A DNA stretch of 64,000 nt, taken from Lycocorax pyrrhopterus obiensis (lineage: Eukaryota > Chordata > Aves > Passeriformes > Paradisaeidae). The position numbers were made by a program, and so were the translations under genes. The DNA is taken from the NCBI GenBank assembly GCA_014706295.1, contig JACSVZ010000002.1, positions 133,861,200-133,925,199 on the forward strand, given 5' to 3'. The notes below the pieces were generated by a model that ran no database searches, was not told the origin of the DNA, and saw only the letters and a list, made by a program, of their open reading frames with translations. Positions 34,601 to 46,835 of the stretch are shown here, in pieces (the stretch's first letter is position 1; each line of letters starts with the position of its first letter).

Positions 34601-35619
34601 CCTGTCCCTTTTTTCTATACATAATGGTAGTGAAATAGTTGCTTCAGTAGATAGGAAAGCAAAGAGGTGAGAGATGTGAGTATGCTTTGGATGAAAAGAA
34701 GAAGAGATGACATTTGGCTTCAGAAAGTGACCTGTAGGGTTCAGGAACTGAAAATCATAGGTGCAATAGGTATACACTCATCTTCCCACAGAGTAACCTG
34801 CTCTGTTTTGCAAGTAGGTGTCAAAGTACAGGGTAGGTAAATGTTCTGCCCAAAGCCCAGGCCGTGGGAGAGTGCCACAAAGTATGGCACTTATTATGAG
34901 ACATATGGGGTGTTGCACAAATGTGGAGTGCTATCTAAGGTACCCAATGACTACAGCTGGTAATTATGAAGAGCAGCAGTTACCACTGTGAGTGGTACAT
35001 CAGCTTCAACAGAAACTACTTGGTGAGTTCAAGAGTAAAATAATGTCCTTCAGTTTTTTCATTAATGCAGGAAGGGCAGCTTTCTGCCATGCAGAAACCT
35101 GGATTTACAACATGTTCACAGCTAATGTGCTCTTCAGGATGGATAGTTTTACCCAATCAATTTTTTTAAATGTTTGGCAGATAGAGGAGAAAGCTGTCTA
35201 ATATCCACCTTTAAATTCGGTATTTAGTAAACTTTCTGAATCTAGTGTCTGGCTCAGATTTCTGTCTCTCACTGTGCTTGTGCAGAGTCTTTCCCTTTTA
35301 AAGACCATGATCTATGAGGTGAAAATAATGACAGATGTTTTCTGTAATGTGGATGGCACGGCTTGCTGTCATGGGGATCCTGGACTTAAAATGGGCACTG
35401 CTGTTATCCATGTCAGTCCTGGGGTTCTTCAGGAAAAGAGGGCTTTGTTCAGTCAGAGCTGCATCTTACACCTCAGTGCCACACAGACCTGCAGATGCTG
35501 ATTACTATCTAAACTGTTTGTCATGAAATGGCCATAAAATTTTCTATTATTATTCTTTTCTGAGCACAACTAATTCATTATAAGTACTCTGCTTTCTTTT
35601 TTTTTTTTTTCTCACTGTG
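31653..35619. other. AT-rich non-coding DNA, nothing identified
   Basis: Includes an AT-rich tract near 31795-31830. No gene, RNA gene or named repeat is seen. Confidence 0.55.
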
Positions 35620-36020
35620 CAAATTACAGTAAATAAATGAGGGCCGAGAAGACTGAATGAATAAAGAAAGGAGACAAAGAAAAGAGAGGTGAAAGGAGTG
35701 GGGAGTGAATGAAAATTAGGGACAGAGAAGTTACATATGTATAAATATTTTGGTGTCTCTAGAAAAATGAATAGACTCAGGATTATGAATTAAAGAAAGA
35801 CATAGCACATCAGAAATTGCAATTTTTAAAATATGGGGGAAACATTCCAGGTGTCTTATATCATAGTAATAAGTTTAGTTTTTTTCTAACTATTTAAGTT
35901 TAGAAAATAAAACTGAAGCAAAAATAGAAAAAGAAAAACTGAATAGTGGACCACAGAAAGAAGAAGGTGATCAGAAAAGGAAGAAAAGCATATAGGGAAG
36001 AAAAGCAGAGAGGGAAGGCT
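35620..36020 (+). repeat. Purine-rich segment
   Basis: Two long stretches (about 35636-35735 and 35910-36020) are dominated by A and G on the plus strand, with repeated 'gaaaag', 'agaaag' and 'gaagaa' words. A T-run at 35598-35614 precedes them. This is low-complexity polypurine sequence with no coding signal. Confidence 0.6.
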
Positions 36021-39000
36021 GTCTAAATCAACTTTGCTCTAGTGCATTTTATGCTCTGAATCATACTTAGGGCTCCAAACATTTAAAAGAATTTAAAAGG
36101 TGATTGTTTATGCCTACTGAAAATACATGTCTTTTTTTAACACAAAAAGTTAATTAACCTGTGGAGCTGATGTCACAGAGACAAAATTTCCAGGGAGTTA
36201 AAAAAGGCCTTCACATTACTCAATGGTAATGAAACACTAGGGATTTTGTGAAGACAGCATGTTGTTTTTTCTGAGGATTACCAGTAAAATCCTTATTGCT
36301 CAGGGAATGAAACTTCTGGCTGACAACAGTCTGGAACAAGCTGTCCTTGGGTTTTGCTCATGGGTGCTGGAAGCTTGTCAATAATAGGACCCCTGTTCTC
36401 ACAGTGGTTTTCTACACTGGCTTTTGTGGTGGTTTTGTTCTTGTTGTGAGATGGGGCTAAATCACACAACTCATGCTAGAAAAAAGTGGCCAGAAGTGAT
36501 ATACCATTCTAAAAACATTGCAGTCTGCCAAGATTACTTCTGAAGTCATGGCCAAGCAAAAAGGAGACTACAGACATCATAGCTACAGCCCACCACTCCA
36601 TCCACTTCCCATTTCTGCTGTGAAGGAAAAGCTTGTTAGATGAAGGTCTAATGAGTCACATCAGCTGGCGTTTCATCTGCCATAATAATGGACCACAACC
36701 AAAACAAAATAATCCATTCTTCAGTGTGAGGTGTTTAAGTACAACTGATTAAAAATTTACTCACAAGATGAAGACATGTATTGCTATTTTTGCCTCTTTA
36801 GTTTTGTTTTAGTTTTCCTTGGGTCATAAAGAGGGTGTGCCTTTTTATTTCAGCATAGAACTACTTCATCTAATGGAAGAGTTATTGGGTTTTTTCCTGA
36901 TTATTTTTGTTTTGTTGTTAAACGATTGTTAAATGTTTGCTTCTTTGTGCTGATGAGAGCTGAGGTTTTCAGTGCTGAAGTGTTACTTTATTACTGCTTC
37001 CTGCATAGCCATGTCCATCATCTGTTTGCTCTTAAACTTGCCAATTCTTTTTAATGTGTTGCTTTTACGAGTCCCCATGAGGTGGAGTGGGATTGTTCCA
37101 GATTTCCTTGATTTCTTTCATTAAAATTACTGACTTTTAAATTCTCTTTTAGAATTTAATGATACCCACTTTTGAAATAGTAACAAAAAAAGAAAGCCTA
37201 GACTTTTAAGAATATTCCCAAGAGGCTGTAAAACAGACTATCAGATTACTGTTCACTTGAAATGATCATAGTGATAGAGAGATGAAAAGAAATTTGCATA
37301 ACTTTTCAAACAGGAAAAGATAAAGGACAAGACTGATATCATTCTATCAAATGCGATGCTGAAGAGTTTTGCATTTATTTTCTCACAGTTCTTTCAGGCC
37401 TGCTGGGTTAGTGGAGGACAATGAGCCATGCTGGACTCACTTCTTCCTCTAGGTTCTGATTTTTATCTGGAGAAAGGATACTTGAATTGATCTGGTTATT
37501 TCATGGTTGCATGATTACTTCAGAGTATGATTTACAGCTAAGAACCGTAATGGCACTAAATTTAAGCAGTCAGAAAAATACTGGATTAAATTTAAAGATA
37601 ATGTCACATTGGAAGAGCTAATTCCTGATGCACTATTGAGTCTTTAATTCACTTTGTTAAAAAAAAAATAACTCAGAATAAAAGGAGAAAGAAACCATTA
37701 CATTTTCCCCTGTGAGCAAGGTAGCAGAGAACTTTCACTGCCTTCCTCTCATTTTATGTCTGGACTTAAAATAGTCACATAAAAATGTAGAAGTTATCTT
37801 GTATTCTATATGCAAGATGAAATTCATATGTCTGATTTTTTTTCTGATGAACATATATGTTTAGTAGTCTTCTTTCCATGTATGTTTGGTAGTGTAGAGT
37901 AATTCCCTGGAAGGTGCAGGAAAGAACGTGAAAACTGATAAAGTGAAGAGAATTCAAAGAAGGAATATGAAGAAGATGGACTGACAAGTTGTGGAGGTAA
38001 TTTTGGTCCCTGAGAATACAGTAACACTTCCCAGTGGCTATACCCCAAGGATACCATATATATCTTTATCCTGTTTCTGGTCCCCACTCTCCCTTCACAT
38101 GCATCACCCAGTGAGTTAACAATGGGCTTTCTGGTCATGAGATTAAGACTCTCATCTATAAATTACATAAACTTAATGCTAAGTTCCAGCTCTGAATAGT
38201 TTTGGGTAACATAGGAGAGGGAAGTCCATTTTCTGTGTAGGTGAAAGTTCATTTAAATATTGTTTATAATAGGAATAACTTCAGAAAAAAAGAGCCTCAT
38301 TCCCAGAGGAAATTACTGCAGCATCTAGTTTGATAAGAGAGTATTTAATTTTCCTGCATTGGATGCCATCTTATGAAATTGCCAAGAATTTTGCTGCTGA
38401 TGTTAGCAGAAGCAAGTTCAATGCCTGGATGATTCCTTTGTTAATTGATGTTAGTGCTTGGAATTATCTCCTTATTGTAGCTTGACTTCATTCTTTCTCT
38501 TTTGTTTTTAATCACAATTTATGATAGCAAAAAGGTTTAGAAAGGTTTATTAAACCTGTCTCTCTGACACTTTAAAACTGTTAACCATGTTCCATCTTTA
38601 TAATGATTGCTTAAATACCCCTTTCTGTCATACTTATTGTCTAACACTTCCTTTCTGGATGGACCAATAAAATAGTTCTAAGGGAATGTACAAACATATT
38701 AAGGGAAGGTTTTTTTCTCCTCAGTATCTCCAAGAAGCCAGCCCCACTTCTGGAGCAGGAACACTATGGTAATATATCACAGGCTTGTTATATCAATTAC
38801 TGTACAATATATCACAAGCTGCTAAGGTCTTGTTTTACAAAAAGGCTACCAGTTGTCATGGCACATTGAGGATATTTAATAGCACTCATGCAGAACCCAC
38901 TTCGTCACCGCTTTATAGTATGTGAGATAACAGCTCAATAAATATCCTGGGCCAGCCTAGATAAACTGAACATTAAATATGAAATTTAAAATACTTCTTT

Positions 39001-39864
39001 GGTTTCTTGCCAAAAGTATTGGACACATACTATTCATTTACAACTCCTGCATGATTAGGATTTGAGTTTTGTTACTTAGACAAACATTGTGTTGCAACAT
39101 TAATTGCGAGCCGACTTCAAATTATTTTAGTATAATTACTACCTTTGCAGAGTCAGGTTTTCGAGCAAAAAACACATATGACCATTTATTGCTCATGGAA
39201 TAGCATTAGAATCATTATTAGAATCACTGGAATATGGTACAAACTTAGCATTCTGACTTCAAAAGGAATTGCATGTTTAGGCAATTCTACATGTTCTTAA
39301 AGCGCAGCTAAGCTGATTCCACATGACAGTGGTTTTAATGAGGCTCAATAAACAGTACAGTTTGTAACTTCAGGCCAACTGCTGAGCAGAAGCCAAGAGC
39401 AGTGCTACAGCTTTAGTGAACCCATTGCTGTGAAACATGCTGGATCCTGGAGCAGCCTGAGTCACTCATTGCACAAGAGATAAAGCTCCAATAAATAAAA
39501 ATGAATATCTAAGGTGACGGGTGACAACTTCATGCAAACGTGATTTTCCCTGATTTGACAGTGCCTTGATAAAGTCTTAAGGCATGTGGCTTGCTAGCAA
39601 CCATTTACATTTTTAGCCATTGAATCTTCTGTTTTACTTGCAGACATTAGCATTTGGGGCTTGTGGTTTCCTATAGGTATTAAAAATTTGCTTTGCTTAT
39701 GTCTTGGGCCAAATTCTCAGAGCTAGTCAAGATCTAGAACAGCTCCAATAAACTGTTAGGGTAGTCAACAATGCTGAAATGCGTATGTTTTCTTTGCCAA
39801 TTTATGGTGATTTTTATTAAATTCTTTTAAAGGTGAATTGATATAGGTTGTTTCCTACCCCTAG
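36021..39864. other. Unique DNA, possibly with conserved non-coding sequence at 38.9-39.7 kb
   Basis: No gene or named repeat is seen. The stretch 38890-39660 lacks low-complexity runs and has the even AT-rich word composition often seen in conserved enhancers. This is an impression only. Confidence 0.35.
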
Positions 39865-39958
39865 GGCTGATCTTAGACCATGTTCCCCCACCAGCATATT
39901 CACTGACCTGGAGCCCCATGAGAGTCCTCCAGAGCAGTCTGCATCCCCTGTGAACAAG
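39865..39958 (+). CDS. Candidate internal coding exon of an unrecognised gene (best of the set)
   Basis: A 94-base segment is bounded by an acceptor with a good pyrimidine tract ('ttgtttcctacccctag') and a strong donor (AACAAG then gtgagg). It enters with one base and ends at a codon boundary. The open frame reads ADLRPCSPTSIFTDLEPHES and then PPEQSASPVNK, rich in Ser, Pro and Glu like a disordered, phosphorylatable linker. The other two frames hit stops. Third codon positions look protein-like and the segment is GC-richer than its flanks. It joins in phase with 7715-7793, 10981-11097 or 31609-31652 upstream. I do not recognise the protein. Confidence 0.45.
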
Positions 39959-40099
39959 GTGAGGAAATGGTGGTTAAAAAACCACCAGGGGCAACATAAC
40001 TCCTCTTTTAAGGTGCTGTGCCTCTCCTAGTCTTTATGAAAATATTCCTAAAGCGTATCTGTAAATACAGTATGAATGGATTTAGGGGCTAAAAAGAAT
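39959..40099. other. Short spacer between candidate exon and CR1 fragment
   Basis: It starts with the donor site and shows nothing else. Confidence 0.5.
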
Positions 40100-40352
40100 A
40101 GAAGAGCAGAGCTATTTAGTCTTGAAGTGAATAGGGAGGCTGAACCGACTCTATGGATGGTTTATGCACCAAAGGCATAGACCAAAATAAACAGAAGAGT
40201 TGGCAGCACAGGATAAAAAAGTTGGTCTTGTACAAGAAAATAGGCAGAAATTCGTTTACTTTGGTGGGAACAGTATATTGTGTAGTGGGTAATGCTTGGA
40301 CTTGATGGTCTTAAATCTCTTTTCCAACTTAAATGATTCTGTGATTCTGCAT
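40100..40352 (+). mobile_element. CR1 3'-end fragment, sense, degenerate
   Basis: It contains the CR1 order 'agagcagagctatttagtct' near 40104, then a decayed coding end. The 3' UTR follows with 'gcttggacttgatggtctta', 'tccaacttaaatgattctgt' and 'gattctgc'. The upstream boundary is uncertain. Confidence 0.78.
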
Positions 40353-43300
40353 AATATGCTGGCCTGTTTATTCATATTTCCCTGAGATAATCTTATCAAA
40401 AACCCTTAAGTCTAAGCAGTTAATCATGTTTGCCAAAATTGTGATTCTTATGTAAGTTTTACCTGTCATCTTTGCAAGGTTGCTGAATCACAGTTTAAGT
40501 GGTTGATGCTGAACCACAAGCTGATAACAGGTTTACCATTTATGCTTTTGATCTTCAACCTAGTAAGACAGCAGAAAAAGATGTTAAGATAACACAGAGC
40601 TAGTGCAAAAAGATTCTGCAATCAGATTCTGTTCTCTGTTTAGTTCAGGTAAATTACCAAATGGCAACAACAAAGACTAAGTTGTCATCTTCTGACATTT
40701 AATTCAGTGCAAAACAGGAAAAATGCACTGTTAGAAAGTAATATCAGAAACACCAGGGATTTGCAGAGATATAAAGACACAGATAAACATAACAAAAATC
40801 AACATGGTTAGTGTCCTCAGCTCCATCTCCACTTCCCAAAATGATATAGTTTCTATTTACAGCTGGGAATTATGTCCTCAAATACTGGTGGCATTGCAAG
40901 AAATGTTCTGGGGAACAGTCAACTTCATCACACAGACTGTGAAGGGCCAAACCACAGTTTTTTAATCAGTGGAGGAGGGGAAACGTTACTAATATACTAT
41001 TTTCCCTTAGGTGTCAGGCATGGTACAGTGCAGACTGATATGTCTGAGCCAAACCACAAAATGCAAAGCAAACTTTGAATAAGTAGATCAAACACTTGGA
41101 GTTCCAGGCAGCAGGACCCATAATCTGAGATTAAACAAGTGTTGCTAGTTTGGTTTTGCAAGCAGATTGACAGTTGGTATTTGAAATTGTTTTATGAGTG
41201 GCTATCTTTCATGTTTCTTCATAGAAACAGTGTTTCCTTCCAAAGGAGACTGGCATGAAAATAGTTTTGTATACTTTTATAGTGTCATTGCCTGTTGAGT
41301 GTCCCTGCCATGTTAAAATACCCGTGTGGAAGAAAATGGTCATGGTCATCTTCCTAGCCTATGGTAAACCAGAGATTCTGTAGGCCTAAAGTTATAAAAA
41401 AAAAAAAAAAAAGGTAGGTAACTGACCCTAACATATTTTTCAGGACTAATACTAGATCTGAACTTTAAATGATCTTGTATTCTTAAGAAATTGGCACCTA
41501 ATGCCTTTTCCAGTGTTGGTATTACTGCACTCAGAATAAGTGGTTGCTGACCTAGGGAAAGAAATGTGGCATCTGTGCAGAACTCCAGAATTTCAGTGGT
41601 TCCACATTACAAGTTGCTGGCTTATTTACTGAGTCATAATTTGTTGGTGTTCTGCAGCTCCACAGAAGTTTAAAAGCACAGAAAGGTAAAACAGACTAAT
41701 AAATCCAGAACCCGATCCCTTCTGATGCATATCTGTAGATTCTGTGGCCAGTTTTCCTGAAGGTACCCTATGGGGAGTCAAGGATCACTCCAACTGTTTT
41801 TGTTGTGCCTTGTGATGTATTCCTGCCACTGTGCTAGTCAATCAAGAGATGAAGTAATTTGGTTTTGAGTGGAAATTGATGAGGCACATACAGTAGTCCA
41901 TACCAGGCCTCAGACATTTTCCTGTGGTGAAAGGAGAGCTCTCCCTACTTTCCATTAGTATCCCCTATGTTTGTTGTGCCTGGGACAGATTTTGTGTGGG
42001 TGTGGAAATTGTGCTGGTGGAGGTCTCATCACGTTGCACATATGATCATGACCCCCCATGTTTGAAATCCCCTCCCCACAGCCAAATGGGGGCTGAGCTA
42101 CCCTTGTAACACCCTTCCTTGTGCTAACAAGGCCGTGCAGGAGGATATCTCAGTAATCCATCTAGGGTGGATTGGTGGTGACCAGAATGGAGGGTAAGGA
42201 GGGGTGATATCTTTATTGATTTCTTCTCCTTTGCCTTGAGAGTCTTAAGGTCACTTCTGTGCACTTCAGTTATTAAAAACTGTGTTTTAAGTTCCTAACT
42301 GCAGGCAAGTTTTTGAGTGAGTGGTGTAATTCTCGTGATCAAAGCATGAGCTTTATTTTTTCAGAATGATATACAAGCATCAATGAATTGTTCCTGTGTC
42401 TGTTGAAGCTTCGCTCTCATTCTGAATATCAGAGAAATAATTGTCTTTCTTTTTTTCTTCTCCAGTGAGATTTGCTGTTTGGTTGATATTCCTTTTAGAA
42501 AAGTTCAGATATGAAAGCCTGGGGGCAATTATAATCTGGAAAAAGATATTTTCTATCAGTCTCTGTGAACTTTACTGTTCTGGGTAGAAGAACTTCATTG
42601 GGCCTAAGCAGCCATTCTGGACTACTGCAAACTGGTAACTGAGTGAAAAATTAATAGTATTTTGTTAAATTGTCACTTGAGTCATTATTGTTGTACAGCC
42701 ATTGTTTTGCTGCTGTTGTGATGTTTTTCTCAAATAAGAAGGTTTATTTATTTAGATCCTGATTTTTACACATAATAAATGAGAGACAGCTCTCACTGCT
42801 AGGTAAAGACAGAACTTCAGAATGAAGTCAGATACTTTGAAGTGTTTTTAACTATAGTTGTTCCTTTTTAACCAGAGGGTCGAAGATGCTCACAAGGAAG
42901 GTTAGAGTGTAAGAGATCTAACACTCTTATACTCTGAAGTATAAGGCCAGAAGTGTTTGTGGAAGTCAATGCTACCCTGTTACAAAGAAGGATAACTTCA
43001 AGTCAAGTTGAGAATCTTGTCTGTAGGATTTTTGCCTTAATGTGAATTTAGTTTTAGGGACTGTTTTAGCCTTAGGGTTTTTTTTAGTCTGTTTTATACA
43101 TGGATAGTAATGGCTTCATCAGTGAGTCTGATCATCAATTGTTAATTAAATTTCTAATTATTTCTAATAAGAATATAAAAAAGAAAATTGTCATATTAAA
43201 AACCCCTGTCATATTTTATTAAAGAAGCTGACCCTCTAATTTTTATGTTTCTGAAAGAACTGTAAAAATGTCACTTTAAATTAGATTGCAGCTTATTGAT

Positions 43301-43499
43301 GGACTACTAAGTACCGTAACCATTCTATCCTTTCTGTTTGAATGCCAAAATCTCGAGCTATACCACAACATCCTGATGAGTATTTCCACGACAGCTAAAG
43401 CAAAGCCTTTAGCGCTGGTACCTGCACTGAGAGAGTCCGGATTTAGAATCCCTTACGCCTGAAAATTTGTAACTAAATCAGTACAAGATTGATTAGCTG
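40353..43499. other. AT-rich non-coding DNA, nothing identified
   Basis: Includes an A-run near 41396-41412. No gene or named repeat is seen; open frames are short. Confidence 0.6.
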
Positions 43500-43900
43500 A
43501 AATGCCTATGTACAATATTTCACACAGGAATGTGCAGTTTTGGTGCTGCGTTTGCTGCTGCAATGGCAGAGGCTGTGCTGGGAGCCTCGTGGTCCGTGTG
43601 GGGAACGCGTCCCGCATTGCAGGGTCGCAGCAGCAGCTACTGTGCTGCCTCTGCAGAAGGAAAAGGGTCTTTTTACCCTGCCTTGATGAGCCAGCCGCTG
43701 CAAGGAAAGCAGAAGGAGCCAGTGCTGGGAGCTGGAGGCATTGCTAGCACAGGAACCCCTTGGCTCTGTGAGCAAAGCAGTTTGTCAGAGCCTTGCAGAG
43801 CTTCACCTGAGGAGTGTTGTAAGAGACAGTGTTCCACAAAACTTTGAAATAAAGAGCAGAGAACAAGCATGGTGATTACTCCCTTCCTCTTCCTGTCTCT
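43500..43900 (+). other. GC-richer segment ending in AATAAA, possible LTR or terminal exon
   Basis: From about 43540 the sequence becomes GC-rich with CpGs and CTG/CAG words, and open frames run on both strands because of composition. It ends with AATAAA at 43848-43853, followed by a pyrimidine-rich stretch ('ctcccttcctcttcctgtct'). This resembles the end of an LTR, or the last exon of a transcript. No matching 5' end, target duplication or coding family was found. Confidence 0.3.
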
Positions 43901-46751
43901 CTTGAATGTGAGTTAGCTGCCAGCTAGAAGATCTGAAGGATAAGGAAAGGAGAAAATGACACAAAGTAGTGTAGCAGTTACCATCTTCTATCCTGAAATG
44001 TGTAGAACCAGATGATCCTCCGAGGTGATTCAGTGAAGAGCTGAATTCATTTATATTTGAAGGGGAACTGGAGTTTTTGATACTTGTATTTGACTTTTTA
44101 AATGAATGTGTGGTCTTCCTCTGAGTGCTGGCTGCTGACAGGAAGCAGAGGAGCAGCAGCAGCACAGCTGGAAGAGGTGGCATTTAGCGTATGGGGCATT
44201 TGCTGCTGCTCACTTCTCCACTGTGAATCCATGAAGCTGTTGGTTGTACTAAGAAAAGGAGGGTGGGGATGCTCAGCTGCCTCCATAGCTCAGCCTCCAA
44301 TGTCAAGAGTGTCACTGAAAATGGCATTGAAATGACATTGGCATTACCTGAAGGCAAGGAGCTGTACAGTGACATTAAAACAATGAAAGGAAGTAAAAGG
44401 ATATTTATGGATAAGGGTCACAGTTAGAGGTCTAGATGTGTGTCCATTTGATGGAAGGTGGAAGAGATAGGGTTGGAGGCAGAGCTGACCCTGCTAAACC
44501 CAGAAAAAGAAGGGCAGTTAAAGCACTCAGGTAATTTCGTATCACAGAAGTGATATGGAATGTGTGGCAGGTTCGCAGTCACAGTGCTGGCTTTGTTGCC
44601 ACTGTCTCCCAGTGGTCAGAGGCACAGTGAATAGCTGTTCCTTTCTCCTACCCCAGCCAAACAGCAGCATCTTCTGAATTAGCACAATCCCAAGCTGCCT
44701 TATTCCTGTGTGAGCATTGCTTTGACACAAATGGGCTCAGGGGGAAAAAAGCAAAACCAACTAACTAGTGAGGTGAAACAGTGTCACTAATAACTGTAAA
44801 TTATCGGCCGTCAGCTGTCCTGATCAATTCTGAATCACGTACCTGCGCCAGCTCCTGTTATTAAAATCATGTTGTAAATGCAGACTTGGATTTTGGAAGT
44901 TAAAAACAAGCAGTGATACAGGAGCAGCTGTGGCTGTGGAAGGAAATATAAGTAGTTTCATGACTACACGTTGTCTATGTTTCCAACAGTGTCTATTGGT
45001 AATAGGAAGGTAAAAAGGGTTTGAGGAGTTGAAGACAGTGCAGCAGAGCTTAGTGTCTCAAAACCTCACCTTTTCTAAAGGATATTGCATATGCTGTATA
45101 AGTGCTTACATCTAAATGTTACTTGTAGCTATTCCATGGATATATGAAAGACAGAGGAGCTCTTCTTGGAATAGGCTCCTTTTAGTGCTTTTGCTGTTAT
45201 TTTGCTGGTTTTTTGTTTTTCTCAGTAGCCTAAAAATAGTTTGAACTTCTGTGGTTCAATACAGATACCTGGTTCAGATACATAAAAATAAAATAATAGA
45301 ATTTGTTATTTGTGGTAATAAAATTTGAGTAGAAGCTCTGCAGGTGTTCTGTCAGGAAGGTGTTAAAGTGCTTAATGACTGTCTTTGCACACTGCTAATT
45401 TGGGCTGGTATTTTTAGTTGTACTCCCAGTAGGAATGGCACAGAGTTTTTGACAGCTTCTCACAGATAGCTTCGACAGCTGACTCCTGTGGGGAGGGGCT
45501 ACTACGGAGTTACAGTACCCATCCCACCAAGGTTAATGCCTGCTTTACTCTGATAAACCAAGTTTTCAATTAAAACAAATTCCAGAAACAACCTCCTAAA
45601 ACTTCACATTCTGTTCTTTCCACTGAGATACTGATTGTTTTTTTCCTCTGGAAGTTCAGGGGAAGGGATTCTGGATTTATGTTAAAGCAATATTTAGTGA
45701 ACCAGATTAACCTGCAAATTCTTGGGGGGGGGTTTATCTTGTTCATTGCGTGTGAGGATTGTGGCATTTTTCTCCTTTTGTTTTTGTAACAGTAAGTTAG
45801 GAAATGAGAGAGAAGTACTTCGCAGAGCTTGTAATAGACTATGCAATGGACTTTATGAAAATATGCAGAGATGCTCAACCAAGAGTTTGTCAGATAAATT
45901 ATAAAAGGAAGAGGGGAACTTAAAAGGATGTGGGGGTTTTTAAAATTTTCTAGTTATTTTTATTTGCTAAGACAGCATATTTAAATATGTCACATATGAA
46001 ATAATTCAGCAGACGAATAATGATACAAATAATCTGGGATAAAAAATAATTTCCGACACTAAAAATCATAACCGTAACTAGATATTTTGGTTTCTCTAAT
46101 ATTCCTAATCAGAACTACTGTTCCACAAAGGGCTGTGAAATAGTCCTGTTGGGTATGCAATGTTCCTCATGAGCAGTACTGAGTTTCTGAGGTCTGACTT
46201 TGATCTTTTACTAGTATTTGAGTTTTGGTGGGCCAGAGCCCTTTGGATTAGTGCTGTGAGGAGGCCTGGAGAGTGCTTGGTTTGTGTGCTGGAGAGAGAG
46301 AAGGACTGCTCTGATGTATTAGTAGTGGATTGCAACTGACGTGCAGAGTAAATGCCTGGATTGCTTTGAAAAGTAATTTTTTTTGTGTCCGTTTTGTTTT
46401 TCAAGCCCAAAGCATACTCAATTTTTAACCATGATTTCAGGAGTAGTGTTTGCTATTACTGAGACTTCTTGGTAATTGCATTTTTTGGGTGGTAGTGCTT
46501 AAGAAACTAAAATACACCCAAAACTGAGTACTATACTGATTTTTCTCCAGTAATCCTTGTCATAAAAAAATTTTTGTACTACATCTCTGCTGGACACTGC
46601 AGTTTGCATATTATCCTGTTTTCAGAGTGTACTGCCTCTCCTGGCTTTTATTTCCAAATTGTGCCAGCACTGGAAGCCAGGTGGGGGGTACAAAGTAGTG
46701 GCAGCAATATGAAATAGGGCATTCTGCAGGCTGTGGAGAGGCACAGTGCAG
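43901..46751. other. Unique DNA, nothing identified
   Basis: A CAG-rich patch near 44120-44170 and a G-run at 45724-45732 are the only notable features. No gene or named repeat is seen. Confidence 0.55.
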
Positions 46752-46835
46752 AAGAAGCAGCATCTGGAAGGTGACAAATCTGAGAAAGTTGAACTCTCTG
46801 TGTATACACCTGTGAGACTTCGAGCTAGATCACAG
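46752..46835 (+). CDS. Candidate internal coding exon of an unrecognised gene, weak acceptor
   Basis: An 84-base segment (28 codons, phase 0 in and out) ends at a strong donor (CACAG then gtaggt). The frame reads KKQHLEGDKSEKVELSVYTP and then VRLRARSQ. It would follow directly in phase after 39865-39958. The acceptor is weak: CAG is present at 46749-46751 but the upstream tract is purine-rich. An alternative CAG 22 bases upstream would break the phase. A 100-codon frame extends past the donor, so splicing is not required to keep it open. Confidence 0.22.
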
